64,000 nt of DNA. Source: Pseudomonas sp. ISL-84. GTDB taxonomy: Bacteria; Bacillota; Bacilli; Bacillales; Cytobacillaceae. The notes below the pieces were generated by a model. That model ran no database searches, was not told where the DNA came from, and saw only the letters and a list, made by a program, of their open reading frames with translations. The translations under genes were made by a program, and so were the position numbers. The DNA is taken from contig JAGGRA010000022.1 in assembly GCA_018613035.1 (NCBI GenBank), positions 95,490-159,489 on the forward strand. The letters run 5' to 3'. Positions 46,629 to 55,851 of the stretch are shown here, one piece after another (position 1 is the stretch's first letter; each line of letters opens with the position of its first letter).

Positions 46629-47192
46629 ATGTTATTTACCTTATTTATTACGATAATCATTTTACAGCGTGCATTCGAGCTCGTGGCTGCCAAAAATAAT
46701 GAAAGATGGATGAAAGAGCGTGGAGCGCTCGAATTTGGAAAGCGGCATTACCAGTGGATTGTTTTGATTCATGCCCTCTTTTTTGTCAGCTATATCTTTG
46801 AAGTCTTATTTTTTGAAAAGGGCTTATCCCGTTTATGGCCAATGCTTTTCTTTTTATTTATCCTGACCCAGGCGGGCAGACTGTGGGCTCTGTTTTCTCT
46901 CGGGCGATTCTGGAATACGAAAATTATCGTCATGCCCGGCGCAAATGTCATAAGAAGGGGACCATACCAATTTATTAAGCATCCTAATTATATGATCGTA
47001 GCTGCAGAATTTGTGATAATCCCCTTGATGTTTCAGGCATACATTACAGCAATTGTCTTTACTTTGCTGAATATTTTAATCATGTCCATCAGAATACCAG
47101 CTGAAGAAAAAGCACTAAGGGAGCTAACTAAATACGAAGATGCTTTTATGAGACTAAAGCCGGAACCTGATAAAGATATTAAAAAAGTTTGA
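46629..47192 (+). CDS. ypbQ: YpbQ/BpsB, ICMT-like membrane methyltransferase
   Basis: This 187-aa membrane protein of the isoprenylcysteine carboxyl methyltransferase type has about four to five helices and the SAM/headgroup motif RRGPYQFIKHPNYM, with the EEKAL segment late. In B. subtilis the partner of BpsA methylates alkylpyrones to methyl ethers. It lies 4 bp after bcsA. Its stop overlaps a TTGACA that may belong to the next unit. Confidence 0.88.
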   Translation: MLFTLFITIIILQRAFELVAAKNNERWMKERGALEFGKRHYQWIVLIHALFFVSYIFEVLFFEKGLSRLWPMLFFLFILTQAGRLWALFSLGRFWNTKIIVMPGANVIRRGPYQFIKHPNYMIVAAEFVIIPLMFQAYITAIVFTLLNILIMSIRIPAEEKALRELTKYEDAFMRLKPEPDKDIKKV

Positions 47193-47210
47193 CAATTATA
47201 TGAACCCTAT

Positions 47211-47225
47211 TGAAAATGATTATCG
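47211..47225 (+). promoter_or_regulatory. Fur box 1
   Basis: TGAAAAT-G-ATTATCG matches the 7-1-7 Fur consensus TGATAAT-N-ATTATCA at 12 of 14 positions. It lies 73 bp before the 30-aa peptide. Confidence 0.6.
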
Positions 47226-47250
47226 TTCGTGATAAACTTCTGATTGAAGT

Positions 47251-47265
47251 TGAAAATTATTCTCA
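47251..47265 (+). promoter_or_regulatory. Fur box 2
   Basis: TGAAAAT-T-ATTCTCA matches the 7-1-7 Fur consensus at 12 of 14 positions. It starts 40 bp after box 1 and lies 33 bp before the peptide start. A GATAAA -10-like element (about 47231) lies between the two boxes. Confidence 0.55.
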
Positions 47266-47297
47266 ATATCATTCCAATAGGAAAGGTGTTGCTACAT

Positions 47298-47390
47298 ATG
47301 ACAATTGTTTTTGTTGCAGGCACTATCGCGGCATACTCACTGGTTATGAAACATGTCCTGAATAACGTTGCAAAACCTCATACAAGATAA
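47298..47390 (+). CDS. 30-aa membrane peptide under predicted Fur control
   Basis: The frame reads MTIVFVAGTIAAYSLVMKHV and ends LNNVAKPHTR: one hydrophobic helix (about 2-17) and a basic tail. GGAAAGGTG lies about 10 nt before the ATG, and an intrinsic terminator follows 18 nt after the stop, so the unit is complete. Two Fur boxes precede it. I do not recognise the peptide; B. subtilis has small Fur-regulated proteins (FbpA-C), but I cannot test similarity. Confidence 0.6.
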   Translation: MTIVFVAGTIAAYSLVMKHVLNNVAKPHTR

Positions 47391-47408
47391 TATTATCGAA
47401 TTATTTGG

Positions 47409-47436
47409 AACCAGGCTGCTGCCTGGTTTTTGTTTT
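47409..47436 (+). terminator. Terminator of the 30-aa peptide unit
   Basis: The stem AACCAGGC / GCCTGGTT with a 4-nt loop and a T-rich tail. Confidence 0.85.
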
Positions 47437-47440
47437 GTTA

Positions 47441-47729
47441 TTACTTTCCATATTTTTGAAAATGTGTAAACCCTACGAACAAACGCGTGTGAAAATGGAT
47501 AATAAAATATTTAATTTAGCGAACAATCATTATAAAATTTGCGAACAAACTAAAGGAATTAGCGAAGAAACTGCTATTAACTAAAAAGAAAATAAATTAT
47601 TTATTCTAAAAAGCAGATTTCCAACAAAAAATATTAGAAAAATCAAAGAATAAGATCTCTTGTATAGGAAAACACACGAAAATCATTTAAAATAAGTAGT
47701 AAATTGAAGTTACAAGGGGATAAATGTAA
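47441..47729. other. AT-rich gap ahead of dynA with spaced GCGAACAA repeats
   Basis: No gene is seen. The octamer GCGAACAA or a one-base variant occurs at about 47475, 47519, 47541 and 47562, i.e. at intervals of 44, 22 and 21 bp, close to two helical turns. The remainder is A/T-rich and should hold the dynA promoter. Confidence 0.45.
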
Positions 47730-50700
47730 ATGGCTGAAACGGCAATGCAACCAGGATTACAACAAAATGAATTATTGAACAAAATTACTGCTTTATATTC
47801 ATATACAAACGATCATCACGATGAGCAGACGGCTGAGAGGGCAAAGGATCTGGCGAGAAAGCTAAAAGACCAGGAATTCGCCATTGCCTTTTGCGGTCAT
47901 TTTTCTGCAGGGAAATCGAGCATGATTAACAAGCTCGCTGGAGAGGATCTCCTCCCGTCATCACCAATCCCAACCAGTGCCAATCTGGTAAAGGTTAAAT
48001 CCGGTGAAGAGGATTACGCAAAAGTGATTTTTAAGGAAGGGAAGCCAAGGCTGTATCCTGCACCATATGATTACGGGCAAGTAAAGTCTTATTGCAAGGA
48101 TGGCGATTTGATCCAATCCATTGAAATCAGCCATTCCAAAACAAGTTTGCCAAAAAAGGCTGTCATTATGGATACGCCGGGAATCGATTCAACAGATGAT
48201 GCGCATAGAATCGCTACAGAATCTGCTTTGCACTTGGCTGATCTGGTTTTTTATGTAATGGACTATAACCATGTTCAATCCGAATTGAATTTCCTTTTTA
48301 CAAAAGAACTGACTGAAGCAGGCAAAGAAGTTTATTTAGTCATCAATCAAATAGATAAACACCGTGATGAAGAACTAAGCTTTGAACACTTCAAAGCAAG
48401 TGTGAGAGACTCTTTTGCTTCATGGGGAGTGAAGCCAGCACGGATATTCTACACCTCTTTAAAAGATGAAGACCATGAAGAAAACGAGTTTTATCCGCTG
48501 CAGAATTTTATTAATGAGAGCATCGCGAACCGTGAGGCACTCCTGCCTGTTTCCGTCTTTAATTCCTTGAAGAAGCTTGCAGAGGATCATCTTAAATTTC
48601 TGAATGAAGCAAATGCATCAGAAAAAGAGAAGTGGGAAGAAAAACTATCTGAACTTGGCCAGCAGGAACGGGAACAGCTGCCCGCAAAATTGTCGAATTT
48701 AGAAACTGAATTAACAAAGCTGAAAACTTCAATACATACAGCAGACATCGAAGTTAGCGACAAAATCGATGAGATACTGAAAAATGCTTATTTAATGCCT
48801 TTCCAGACTAGAGAACTTGCCGAGTCCTACTTAGAGTCCCGCCAGCCAGAGTTTAAAGTCGGTCTTTTTTTCAGCAGACAGAAAACAGAGCAGGAAAGAC
48901 AGGCAAGACTTGAACGTTTTTATCAGGACTTTTCCGAGAAAGTAAAGGCTCAATTAGAATGGCATTTAAAAGAGCTCTTTCTGCAGCAATTTAAACAGCA
49001 TGATATTCACGATCCTGGATTATTGGCACAGGCTCAGGGCTTTGAAATGCACTTTGAGCCGGAACTTTTAGCCAAAACGGTGAAGACTGGTGCCATGGTT
49101 TCAGGCGATTATGTTTTGCAGTATACCAATGATACGGCAGATGCTGTTAAAAGAATAGCTAAGAACAGCGCAGCCATTTTAAAAGAAGCGCTGCTGGCTG
49201 CCTTAAAGGATAAAATAAGCCATGAGCAATCAAGGCTTGAGGAAGACCTCTTCCAACTGAAAAAATATGCTGAAGCATTAAATGCATTAAGTTCTATTAG
49301 AGAAGAACTCCAAACAGCAGAGAGCCAAATGCATGCATACCTTGCAGGAGAGTATTCTCAGGATGCGTTCCAAGAGAAAGCCAAGGTTCTAGTCGCAGAG
49401 CATGTTGAAGAAGCAGAGGTTGTTTTCCTGCAAGAAGGGCAGGATGGGAAAGAAGAGCAGTTAAAGGAGTCAGTGCATAATGAAGAACCGCCAGCAGCTG
49501 AAGATCCTTTGCCTTCCATTTCTGTGCAGCCAGTTATTGAAAAGCTTAACTTCACAGCACAGGCTGTTAACGATCTTCCAGGTTTTAGAAAGCTTGCCGC
49601 AGACTTGGCCGGGAAAGCATCAAGGCTTGAGAGCAAAGAATTCACGGTTGCACTTTTCGGAGCTTTCAGTGCAGGGAAATCTTCCTTTGCAAATGCTTTA
49701 ATCGGGGAAAAGCTGCTGCCTGTTTCCCCTAACCCGACAACAGCGGCAATCAATAAAATAAAGCCTATTTCCGGTGAGAATGCACACGGAACTGTTCTTG
49801 TAAAGGTCAAGGATTCCGAATCTCTTTTCAATGATGTAAATCACTCTTTAAGAGTCTTTGATTATACAGCCAGCAATTTTGACGATGCAGCTGCGGCTAT
49901 AAAAAAAATTACAGGTGCTAACCAGGGATTTGATGCGAACGAAAAGACACATTTTGCCTTTCTAAATGCTTTTTTGCGTGGATTTCATTTTTTTCGTGAA
50001 TTACTTGGGAGCACCATTAAAGCTAACCTTGAAGAATTTAAGGACTATGTGGCCAATGAGGAAAAATCATGCTTCGTAGAAACGATTGAAGTTTATTATG
50101 ATTGCGAATTAACCAGGCAGGGAATCACACTTGTTGATACCCCTGGTGCGGATTCCATCAATGCAAGACATACAGGCGTTGCGTTTGAATATATAAAAAA
50201 CTCGGATGCAATTCTGTTTGTAACCTATTATAATCATGCCTTCTCGAAAGCGGACAGGGAGTTTCTTATTCAGTTGGGACGTGTGAAAGACACCTTTGCC
50301 CTCGATAAAATGTTTTTTATAGTCAATGCCATCGACCTGGCAAGTAATGAGGAAGAGAAAGAGTCAGTGCTTGATTATGTGGAAGACCAATTGGTGCAGT
50401 ATGGTATTCGCAGACCTCATTTATTTGGCATATCGAGCCTTCAAGCTCTGTCAGAAAAAATGGAAAAAAACAAAGATGAAACGTCAAATATCAGCTCTTT
50501 TGAAAATAGCTTTTATTCGTTTATCAATCAGGATTTGCTGAACATCTCCATTACATCCGCAGAAACAGAATGGAAACGCTTATTAGGCCAGTTAAGAGCT
50601 TATATATCCTCTTCCCAGGAAAACAAGGATGTAAGGGTTCAAAAGCTGGAGTTACTGAAAGATGAGCATAAAACAATTTCTGATCTTTTACGCAAACAGA

Positions 50701-51395
50701 AACCTGAATTGCTGTCTCAAAGGCTTGAACAGGAAACAGATGAGCTTGTTTTTTATATCAAGCAAAGAGTATTTTTGCGTTTTGGAGATTTTGTAAAGGA
50801 GGCTTTCAACCCATCACTTTTAAAGGACGACGGCCGGAATCTAAAGAAGATGCTACACGCAGCACTTGATGATTTTCTTTCCAGCTTCGGATTTGATTTT
50901 GCCCAGGAGCTCCGTGCAACAACCTTAAGGCTCGAAACCTATATTTCCAAGCTTCTGGGACAGCAACAGGAGTCCATTGCGAAATCAGCAGCTAATGTGA
51001 ACAGTGATTTGTCTTATAGTTTATTTGAGCCAGCCGCTCTGGCTGGAATAGAATTTGAATCTGCTTTTTCAAACGAGGATCACGCTCAGTTTAAAAAAGC
51101 TTTATCACATTTTAAAAATCCCAAATCATTCTTTGAGAGAAATGAACGGAAACAGTTGGCGGATGAGCTTGAGAAAAACTTGCAGGAACCTGCTGACCGA
51201 TACTTGCAGGCTGAAAGTGCAAGGTTGAAATTTCATTACAACAGCCTTTTGACAACAGAATTTGAGCGTTTGCTCGATTCACTTTTGGAACAGACCAATG
51301 AATACTATGAAGGTATTACGGCGGCTCTAAAAGATGATTTCCCAATTGAGGAACTTAAAGAAATTGAAAGGGAAATTGCACAATACGAGAAATAA
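47730..51395 (+). CDS. dynA: DynA, double bacterial dynamin
   Basis: DynA is a membrane-fusing GTPase that protects against membrane damage and phage. The 1221 residues (B. subtilis about 1193) contain two fused dynamin units: P-loops GHFSAGKSS (K62) and GAFSAGKSS (K650), G3 motifs MDTPGIDST and VDTPGADSI, and NQID / NAID G4 motifs. Long coiled-coil stalk regions follow each G domain. The start follows AAGGGGATAA. It is the first of a run of four closely spaced genes. Confidence 0.94.
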   Translation: MAETAMQPGLQQNELLNKITALYSYTNDHHDEQTAERAKDLARKLKDQEFAIAFCGHFSAGKSSMINKLAGEDLLPSSPIPTSANLVKVKSGEEDYAKVIFKEGKPRLYPAPYDYGQVKSYCKDGDLIQSIEISHSKTSLPKKAVIMDTPGIDSTDDAHRIATESALHLADLVFYVMDYNHVQSELNFLFTKELTEAGKEVYLVINQIDKHRDEELSFEHFKASVRDSFASWGVKPARIFYTSLKDEDHEENEFYPLQNFINESIANREALLPVSVFNSLKKLAEDHLKFLNEANASEKEKWEEKLSELGQQEREQLPAKLSNLETELTKLKTSIHTADIEVSDKIDEILKNAYLMPFQTRELAESYLESRQPEFKVGLFFSRQKTEQERQARLERFYQDFSEKVKAQLEWHLKELFLQQFKQHDIHDPGLLAQAQGFEMHFEPELLAKTVKTGAMVSGDYVLQYTNDTADAVKRIAKNSAAILKEALLAALKDKISHEQSRLEEDLFQLKKYAEALNALSSIREELQTAESQMHAYLAGEYSQDAFQEKAKVLVAEHVEEAEVVFLQEGQDGKEEQLKESVHNEEPPAAEDPLPSISVQPVIEKLNFTAQAVNDLPGFRKLAADLAGKASRLESKEFTVALFGAFSAGKSSFANALIGEKLLPVSPNPTTAAINKIKPISGENAHGTVLVKVKDSESLFNDVNHSLRVFDYTASNFDDAAAAIKKITGANQGFDANEKTHFAFLNAFLRGFHFFRELLGSTIKANLEEFKDYVANEEKSCFVETIEVYYDCELTRQGITLVDTPGADSINARHTGVAFEYIKNSDAILFVTYYNHAFSKADREFLIQLGRVKDTFALDKMFFIVNAIDLASNEEEKESVLDYVEDQLVQYGIRRPHLFGISSLQALSEKMEKNKDETSNISSFENSFYSFINQDLLNISITSAETEWKRLLGQLRAYISSSQENKDVRVQKLELLKDEHKTISDLLRKQKPELLSQRLEQETDELVFYIKQRVFLRFGDFVKEAFNPSLLKDDGRNLKKMLHAALDDFLSSFGFDFAQELRATTLRLETYISKLLGQQQESIAKSAANVNSDLSYSLFEPAALAGIEFESAFSNEDHAQFKKALSHFKNPKSFFERNERKQLADELEKNLQEPADRYLQAESARLKFHYNSLLTTEFERLLDSLLEQTNEYYEGITAALKDDFPIEELKEIEREIAQYEK

Positions 51396-51420
51396 TTTTT
51401 GAAAGGTTGCTGTATTTCTC

Positions 51421-52170
51421 ATGGAAAAATGGCTGTGCGCTACAGAAGAAAAATATCATATCGATATCCTTTTTGCATGTGAAGCAGGGAGCAGGGCCTG
51501 GGGTACAGATGATGTGGGGTCAGACTATGATATTCGCTTCATATTTAAACACAGGGACATAAAAGAATACCTTTCCCTTGAACGTGCAAAGGACGTTATA
51601 GATTCAGATACTCCTTTTGATGCGCATGGCTGGGATATTTTCAAAGCGCTTGAACTGATGAAAAAGTCCAATCCAAGCATTTATGAATGGACATACTCAC
51701 CCATTATATACAGGGATAAGCGGCAATTTTCTGTAAAGCTAAAGAGAATTGTAGAAAATGATTTTTCAAAATATAAGTTATTTCAGCATTACCGTCAGCT
51801 TATGACCCGTAATTTAAAGGAAGCTGCTAAGAAAGAAACAATGACAGAGAAAAAGCAGAAATTGCTTATACAGGCTGTGAGAGCTTTTTTAATTGCCAGA
51901 CAAATACTCGCTGCTGAACATTTGAATGGTCATTTTCTTTATAGAAGACTCTTTTTTATCAAGGGAGAAAGTGATTTTGTTCATTTTTACCGGGAGCTTG
52001 CAGAAGAAAAACAAAATGGAAGCCTTATTAATGGAAAATATGCTGACATTATGCTTGGCAGACTGGAGAAAGAAAAAGAGGCAATGCTAGCAGCCGCTGA
52101 AAAACTGAATAAAGGCAGCAGCCAGGTAACGTTCCTCAATGAATGGCTTTGGGAGCTGATTGGGATATAG
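51421..52170 (+). CDS. Predicted nucleotidyltransferase, RlaP/YcgL type
   Basis: The 249 residues match the COG3541 nucleotidyltransferase family. The minimal catalytic motif is GSRAWGTDDVGSDYDIRFIF (GS...SDxD). The helical rest (KYKLFQHYRQLMTRN ... AVRAFLIARQ) is typical. The substrate is unknown. It lies 25 nt after dynA; GAAAGG is rather far from the ATG. Possible co-transcription with dynA. Confidence 0.82.
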   Translation: MEKWLCATEEKYHIDILFACEAGSRAWGTDDVGSDYDIRFIFKHRDIKEYLSLERAKDVIDSDTPFDAHGWDIFKALELMKKSNPSIYEWTYSPIIYRDKRQFSVKLKRIVENDFSKYKLFQHYRQLMTRNLKEAAKKETMTEKKQKLLIQAVRAFLIARQILAAEHLNGHFLYRRLFFIKGESDFVHFYRELAEEKQNGSLINGKYADIMLGRLEKEKEAMLAAAEKLNKGSSQVTFLNEWLWELIGI

Positions 52171-52202
52171 GCATAATGTCTAAAACCGAAAAAGGGAGAG
52201 CT

Positions 52203-52394
52203 ATGGAGAAGAATTCTTTTCATGCTTGTGCCACCTGTATTAATTTTAAAACTCAAAAGCGAAAAGATGGAATGTATTATTTTTGCAGCAGGCTTGGCTA
52301 TGAAACGAAACCTGATTATCAATTTAACTGCTGGACTCCAAAGGAACATGTAGTCCGGCTGATGGAAAAAAGAAAAGGGGAGAATCTGGGATGA
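52203..52394 (+). CDS. 63-aa cysteine-containing protein
   Basis: The protein begins MEKNSFHACATCINFKTQKR, with later cysteines in YYFCSRLGYETKP and QFNCWTPKEHV, i.e. four cysteines in C-x2-C ... C ... C, which suits a metal site. The start at 52203 follows GGGAG; longer in-frame starts at 52143 and 52176 overlap or abut the upstream gene. It overlaps the rhodanese gene by four bases (ATGA). Confidence 0.7.
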   Translation: MEKNSFHACATCINFKTQKRKDGMYYFCSRLGYETKPDYQFNCWTPKEHVVRLMEKRKGENLG

Positions 52395-53227
52395 AGTATG
52401 TAATCGAAAAGGAATGGCTTCTAAACAAACTCAATGATTCAGATGTAAGAATTGCAGATTGCCGGTTTAAACTCGGTTCTCCTAAAGAGGGACACAGCTT
52501 ATATTCTTTAAATCATATTCCAAATGCGATTTATTTTGACCTTGAGAAAGATCTCTCAGGCAAGGTAAAAGAGCACGGTGGAAGGCATCCACTGCCAGAT
52601 CTGGAGCAGCTTAAACATGCACTTGAGAAGGCGGGAATCAGCCGGGAAACAACCGTTGTTGCATATGACGGAGGGGAAGGGGCTTTTGCTTCACGGTTCT
52701 GGTGGCTGCTCCGCTATTTGGGACATGAAAAAGTCTATATCCTAAACGGCGGATATAAAGAATGGATTAACGGCGAATATCCCGTAAGTAATGAAATACA
52801 AAGCTATGAACCTGCTATTTTTAACATTGAGCTCCAGCATGATATCCTTGCTCCTTATGAAGAGGTTAAAAGTCAGTCAGAAAACTACGGTGGAGCAGTA
52901 TTAATCGATTCAAGGGAAGCGAAACGCTACTTGGGGCTTGAAGAGCCAATCGACAAAAAAGCAGGCCACATTCCAGGGGCAATCAATAAAGTTTGGCTTG
53001 AGGCTTATGAAAATGGCAGATTTCATGATATACAAGACCAGGAGAAAAGGTTTGCAGAAATCGACAAAAACAAGCCGGTTATTGTCTATTGCGGATCAGG
53101 AGTCACTGCAGCACCAAACTTTCTTGCTTTGATTGAAGCCGGCTATAGCAATGTAAAATTATATGCAGGAAGCTTTAGTGACTGGATATCATATGAGGAT
53201 AATGAGATAGAAACTGTCGAAAAATAG
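52391..53227 (+). CDS. Sulfurtransferase with two rhodanese domains
   Basis: This thiosulfate/3-mercaptopyruvate sulfurtransferase has 278 residues. The N-terminal rhodanese domain is non-catalytic; the C-terminal domain has the active-site loop YCGSGVTA, whose cysteine carries the persulfide. Conserved HIPNAIYFDLEKDLS and GHIPGAINKVW (CH2A-type) motifs flag both repeats. It is translationally coupled to the cysteine-rich 63-aa protein, hinting at a joint sulfur-handling job. Confidence 0.9.
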   Translation: MKYVIEKEWLLNKLNDSDVRIADCRFKLGSPKEGHSLYSLNHIPNAIYFDLEKDLSGKVKEHGGRHPLPDLEQLKHALEKAGISRETTVVAYDGGEGAFASRFWWLLRYLGHEKVYILNGGYKEWINGEYPVSNEIQSYEPAIFNIELQHDILAPYEEVKSQSENYGGAVLIDSREAKRYLGLEEPIDKKAGHIPGAINKVWLEAYENGRFHDIQDQEKRFAEIDKNKPVIVYCGSGVTAAPNFLALIEAGYSNVKLYAGSFSDWISYEDNEIETVEK

Positions 53228-53229
53228 AG

Positions 53230-53258
53230 AAATCCCTTTTTAAAAAGGGATTTTTTTA
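53230..53258 (+). terminator. Terminator after the rhodanese gene
   Basis: The stem AAATCCCTTTTT / AAAAAGGGATTT with almost no loop, then T residues. Confidence 0.82.
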
Positions 53259-53318
53259 CTGTGGTAAATATTATATAATTTAAAAGGTTTCATATATTCA
53301 AATAATTGGAGGTCTTAA

Positions 53319-53921
53319 ATGAATACTTCAGGTTATACGATAACAAAAAAGCAAAAAACTGATATGAATCAAATATTGGTAACCACCGCCATAATACTTA
53401 TTCTTTCTGCCATCTTTGTTCCCATTTTTTTGCTTTCCCCATTCCAGGCACAGTTTTACAGAGTAACTGGAACATGGGTATTCGAAGCCCCTAAATCCGC
53501 TTACTTAACATTTAGTTTTGCACTGGTAGCAGTAGGGGTTTTTATGATTGCAGGGGTTTGGCTTCACAGCGCAGAAAAATTCGGCAAGCTTGGGAAAATG
53601 ATTGTCGGCATTGGATTTACTGCTTCGCTGGCCACATTAATACTTAGCTTTGACTATTACCATTACATCGATAAAAACGGGGTTCACTTTAATCCATTGT
53701 TCAGTTTGGAGGAGAAGCACTATACATGGACAGAAATAAAACAAGCGAGGCAAACGGTCAAAAATGAAATGGGTATTATGTCAGATGATAAACTGATTTT
53801 TACGTTTAATGACGGAACAAGCTACTCCTATCTATTGAATGATAATATCCGCAAGGCCAGAATCGCGACCTATTTTGAACTTGAAGAGCATGGTGTTGAA
53901 TTGATAAGGGAAACTGAATAG
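53319..53921 (+). CDS. Membrane protein with three helices and a PH-like tail
   Basis: This 200-aa protein has hydrophobic helices at about 20-42, 62-83 and 95-110. A soluble C-terminal part of alternating strands (KNGVHFNPLFSLEEKHYTW, then DDKLIFTFNDGTSYSYLL) resembles bacterial PH-like membrane domains. TTGGAGG precedes the ATG. I do not recognise the gene and no neighbour explains it. Confidence 0.7.
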   Translation: MNTSGYTITKKQKTDMNQILVTTAIILILSAIFVPIFLLSPFQAQFYRVTGTWVFEAPKSAYLTFSFALVAVGVFMIAGVWLHSAEKFGKLGKMIVGIGFTASLATLILSFDYYHYIDKNGVHFNPLFSLEEKHYTWTEIKQARQTVKNEMGIMSDDKLIFTFNDGTSYSYLLNDNIRKARIATYFELEEHGVELIRETE

Positions 53922-54000
53922 TATTGTAAAACTTTTCAAGGGAATGTGGGTGTTTCCCATGTTATAATAGTAGATACGATTATAACCGGGAGGCGAAGAA

Positions 54001-54891
54001 ATGAACGAAAACAAACCTTCACTGCTGCTTGTAGACGGGATGGCGCTATTATTCAGAGCTTATTTTGCCACCGCTGTCTCCGGCCAATTTATGATAAATT
54101 CAAAAGGAATTCCTACAAATGGAGTCTACGGTTTTGTAAAACACTTCTTAACAGCTGTTTCTTCATTCAGCCCTACTCATGTGGCTGTCTGCTGGGATAT
54201 GGGAAGCAAAACATTCCGGACAGAAATGTTCAATGGATATAAAGCAAACCGCCCAGAAGCTCCAATTGAGCTTGTGCCACAATTTGATCTTGTAAAGGAT
54301 GTTGTCGAAGCTTTCGATGTTCCAAATATCGGGTTAGAAGGGTATGAAGCTGATGATTGCATTGGAACGATCGCAAAAAAGGCAAGCCAGGAAGCAGATG
54401 TGCTAATCCTTACTGGAGACCAGGATATCCTGCAGCTTTTGGATGAACATATTTCGGTTGTTTTATTGCAAAAAGGGTACGGCAATTACCTGGTTCATAC
54501 AAGCGAAACCTTCTATGAAGAAAAAGGCATTTCACCAAAGCAGATGATCGACTTAAAAGCTTTCATGGGTGATACAAGCGATAACTATCCTGGTGTAAAA
54601 GGGATTGGTGAAAAAACAGCCTTAAAGCTCCTTCAGCAGTATGAGCATATTGAAGGCGTCCTTGAAAACCTGGAGCAGCTGACAAATGGCCAGCGCACTA
54701 AAATTGAAAAGGATCTTGAGATGCTCCACCTGAGCAGACAGCTTGCAGAAATAAAATGCGATGTTCCTGTTGAATGTCCACTGGACCTTGCCCAATTTAC
54801 TATGAACCGGGAAAAGGTAATCGAAAAATTCACCGAAATTGAATTTCGCGGACTTCACCGCTTTCTTGATTTGAAAAAAGAATATGCTTAA
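54001..54891 (+). CDS. ypcP: 5'-3' exonuclease (FEN/PolA N-domain type), YpcP
   Basis: This flap endonuclease removes RNA primers. The 296 residues carry the acidic metal sites in LLVDGMALLFRAYFA, YEADDCIG, LTGDQDILQLL and GDTSDNYPGVKGIGEKTA (helix-hairpin-helix). There is no polymerase domain, so it is the free-standing form, as B. subtilis YpcP. The start follows CGGGAGG. It has its own terminator. Confidence 0.93.
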   Translation: MNENKPSLLLVDGMALLFRAYFATAVSGQFMINSKGIPTNGVYGFVKHFLTAVSSFSPTHVAVCWDMGSKTFRTEMFNGYKANRPEAPIELVPQFDLVKDVVEAFDVPNIGLEGYEADDCIGTIAKKASQEADVLILTGDQDILQLLDEHISVVLLQKGYGNYLVHTSETFYEEKGISPKQMIDLKAFMGDTSDNYPGVKGIGEKTALKLLQQYEHIEGVLENLEQLTNGQRTKIEKDLEMLHLSRQLAEIKCDVPVECPLDLAQFTMNREKVIEKFTEIEFRGLHRFLDLKKEYA

Positions 54892-54897
54892 TATGAG

Positions 54898-54926
54898 AAC
54901 TCCAGGCTGAGGCATGGAGTTTTTGT
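54898..54926 (+). terminator. Terminator of ypcP
   Basis: The stem GAACTCCA / TGGAGTTTTTG with a 10-nt loop, followed by T-rich sequence. Confidence 0.65.
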
Positions 54927-54999
54927 TTTGGATATGAGCTAATCCCGCGCCTAAGCTCCCATCCGGCATCAGTAATGGTTACACAAAATCCGCCGAACA

Positions 55000-55022
55000 A
55001 AAGCCGCCTTCACAAGGCGGCC
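55000..55022 (-). terminator. Terminator of sspL
   Basis: On the minus strand GCCGCCTT-GTG-AAGGCGGC is followed by TTTTGTT, 10 nt past the sspL stop. Confidence 0.85.
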
Positions 55023-55031
55023 TCTTCTGCA

Positions 55032-55169
55032 TTATTTTGTATTTTTCTTTTTCGCAGCATTCTCCAGCTTGCTCTTCGGCTCTTCTGCGAATTCCGCATC
55101 CTGCCCGTATCCTTGAGGGTTTACACCCGGAGCTTTCTTTCCTCTGTTTGTATGTCCATTTTTGCTCAA
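55032..55169 (-). CDS. sspL: Small acid-soluble spore protein L
   Basis: This 45-aa basic peptide reads MSKNGHTNRGKKAPGVNPQG and ends KSKLENAAKKKNTK. The G-V-x-P-Q-G core and AKKKNTK end match the SspL family (B. subtilis 42 aa), and the location next to ypcP is conserved. The start is TTG at 55169 after a perfect AAAGGAGGTGA. It has its own terminator. Confidence 0.85.
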   Translation of the reverse strand: MSKNGHTNRGKKAPGVNPQGYGQDAEFAEEPKSKLENAAKKKNTK

Positions 55170-55389
55170 GTGGGTTCACCTCCTTTAAAAAATCATTGCC
55201 GATTTTGATAACCTTATTATTGTTTAAGTCTTTGTGTTTTAATCATTTCCATGAGGGGTACAAATTAGCAACTGATGCTATACGCATTTATGCTGGTTTA
55301 TTTCACAATAAAAAGATGCTCTAATCAGCATTTTCTGGAGGAATAATAACAACCTGCATACTTCACAATATAAAAGAGGTGAGTCTGAA

Positions 55390-55851
55390 ATGAATAAAGG
55401 AGTTTATATAGCTCTGTTAAGTATAGGGTTGGCTCAGGGGCTGAAGATTCCCATCCATTATGTTAAAGAAGGAGAGCTTCGTCCGGATTTATTTTTCCAG
55501 ACAGGCGGAATGCCGAGTTCCCATTCGGCAGGTGTTTCTTCCTTAACGACTTTTATTGCATTAAAGCGGGGAGTTCCGACTGTTGATTTTGCTCTCTCGC
55601 TTGTATACGGTTTGATCGTAATGTATGATGCACAGGGAATCAGGCGCCAGACTGGTGAGCTTACATTAAAGGTAAACAGCCTTGGCGAGCTTGTTGATAA
55701 GATCCACAAAGATGAGACAGTAAAGTTTGAAGAGGAAGGCCCAAAGAAGCTAAAGGAGATGCTTGGCCATCAGCCTGCCGAGGTTTTAGGAGGAGCTCTT
55801 CTTGGAGTGCTTACAGGTACGCTTGGCTATCTTCTTACAAAGAAAAAATAA
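55390..55851 (+). CDS. Divergent PAP2-family protein (DUF212, YuiD-like)
   Basis: This 153-aa membrane protein has the conserved GGMPSSHSAGVSSL motif, resembling the acid phosphatase/PAP2 active-site SxxH. Further conserved parts are MYDAQGIRRQTGE and the C-terminal helix GALLGVLTGTLGYLL. A phosphatase role is only suggested. AGAGGTGAG precedes the ATG. Confidence 0.85.
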   Translation: MNKGVYIALLSIGLAQGLKIPIHYVKEGELRPDLFFQTGGMPSSHSAGVSSLTTFIALKRGVPTVDFALSLVYGLIVMYDAQGIRRQTGELTLKVNSLGELVDKIHKDETVKFEEEGPKKLKEMLGHQPAEVLGGALLGVLTGTLGYLLTKKK

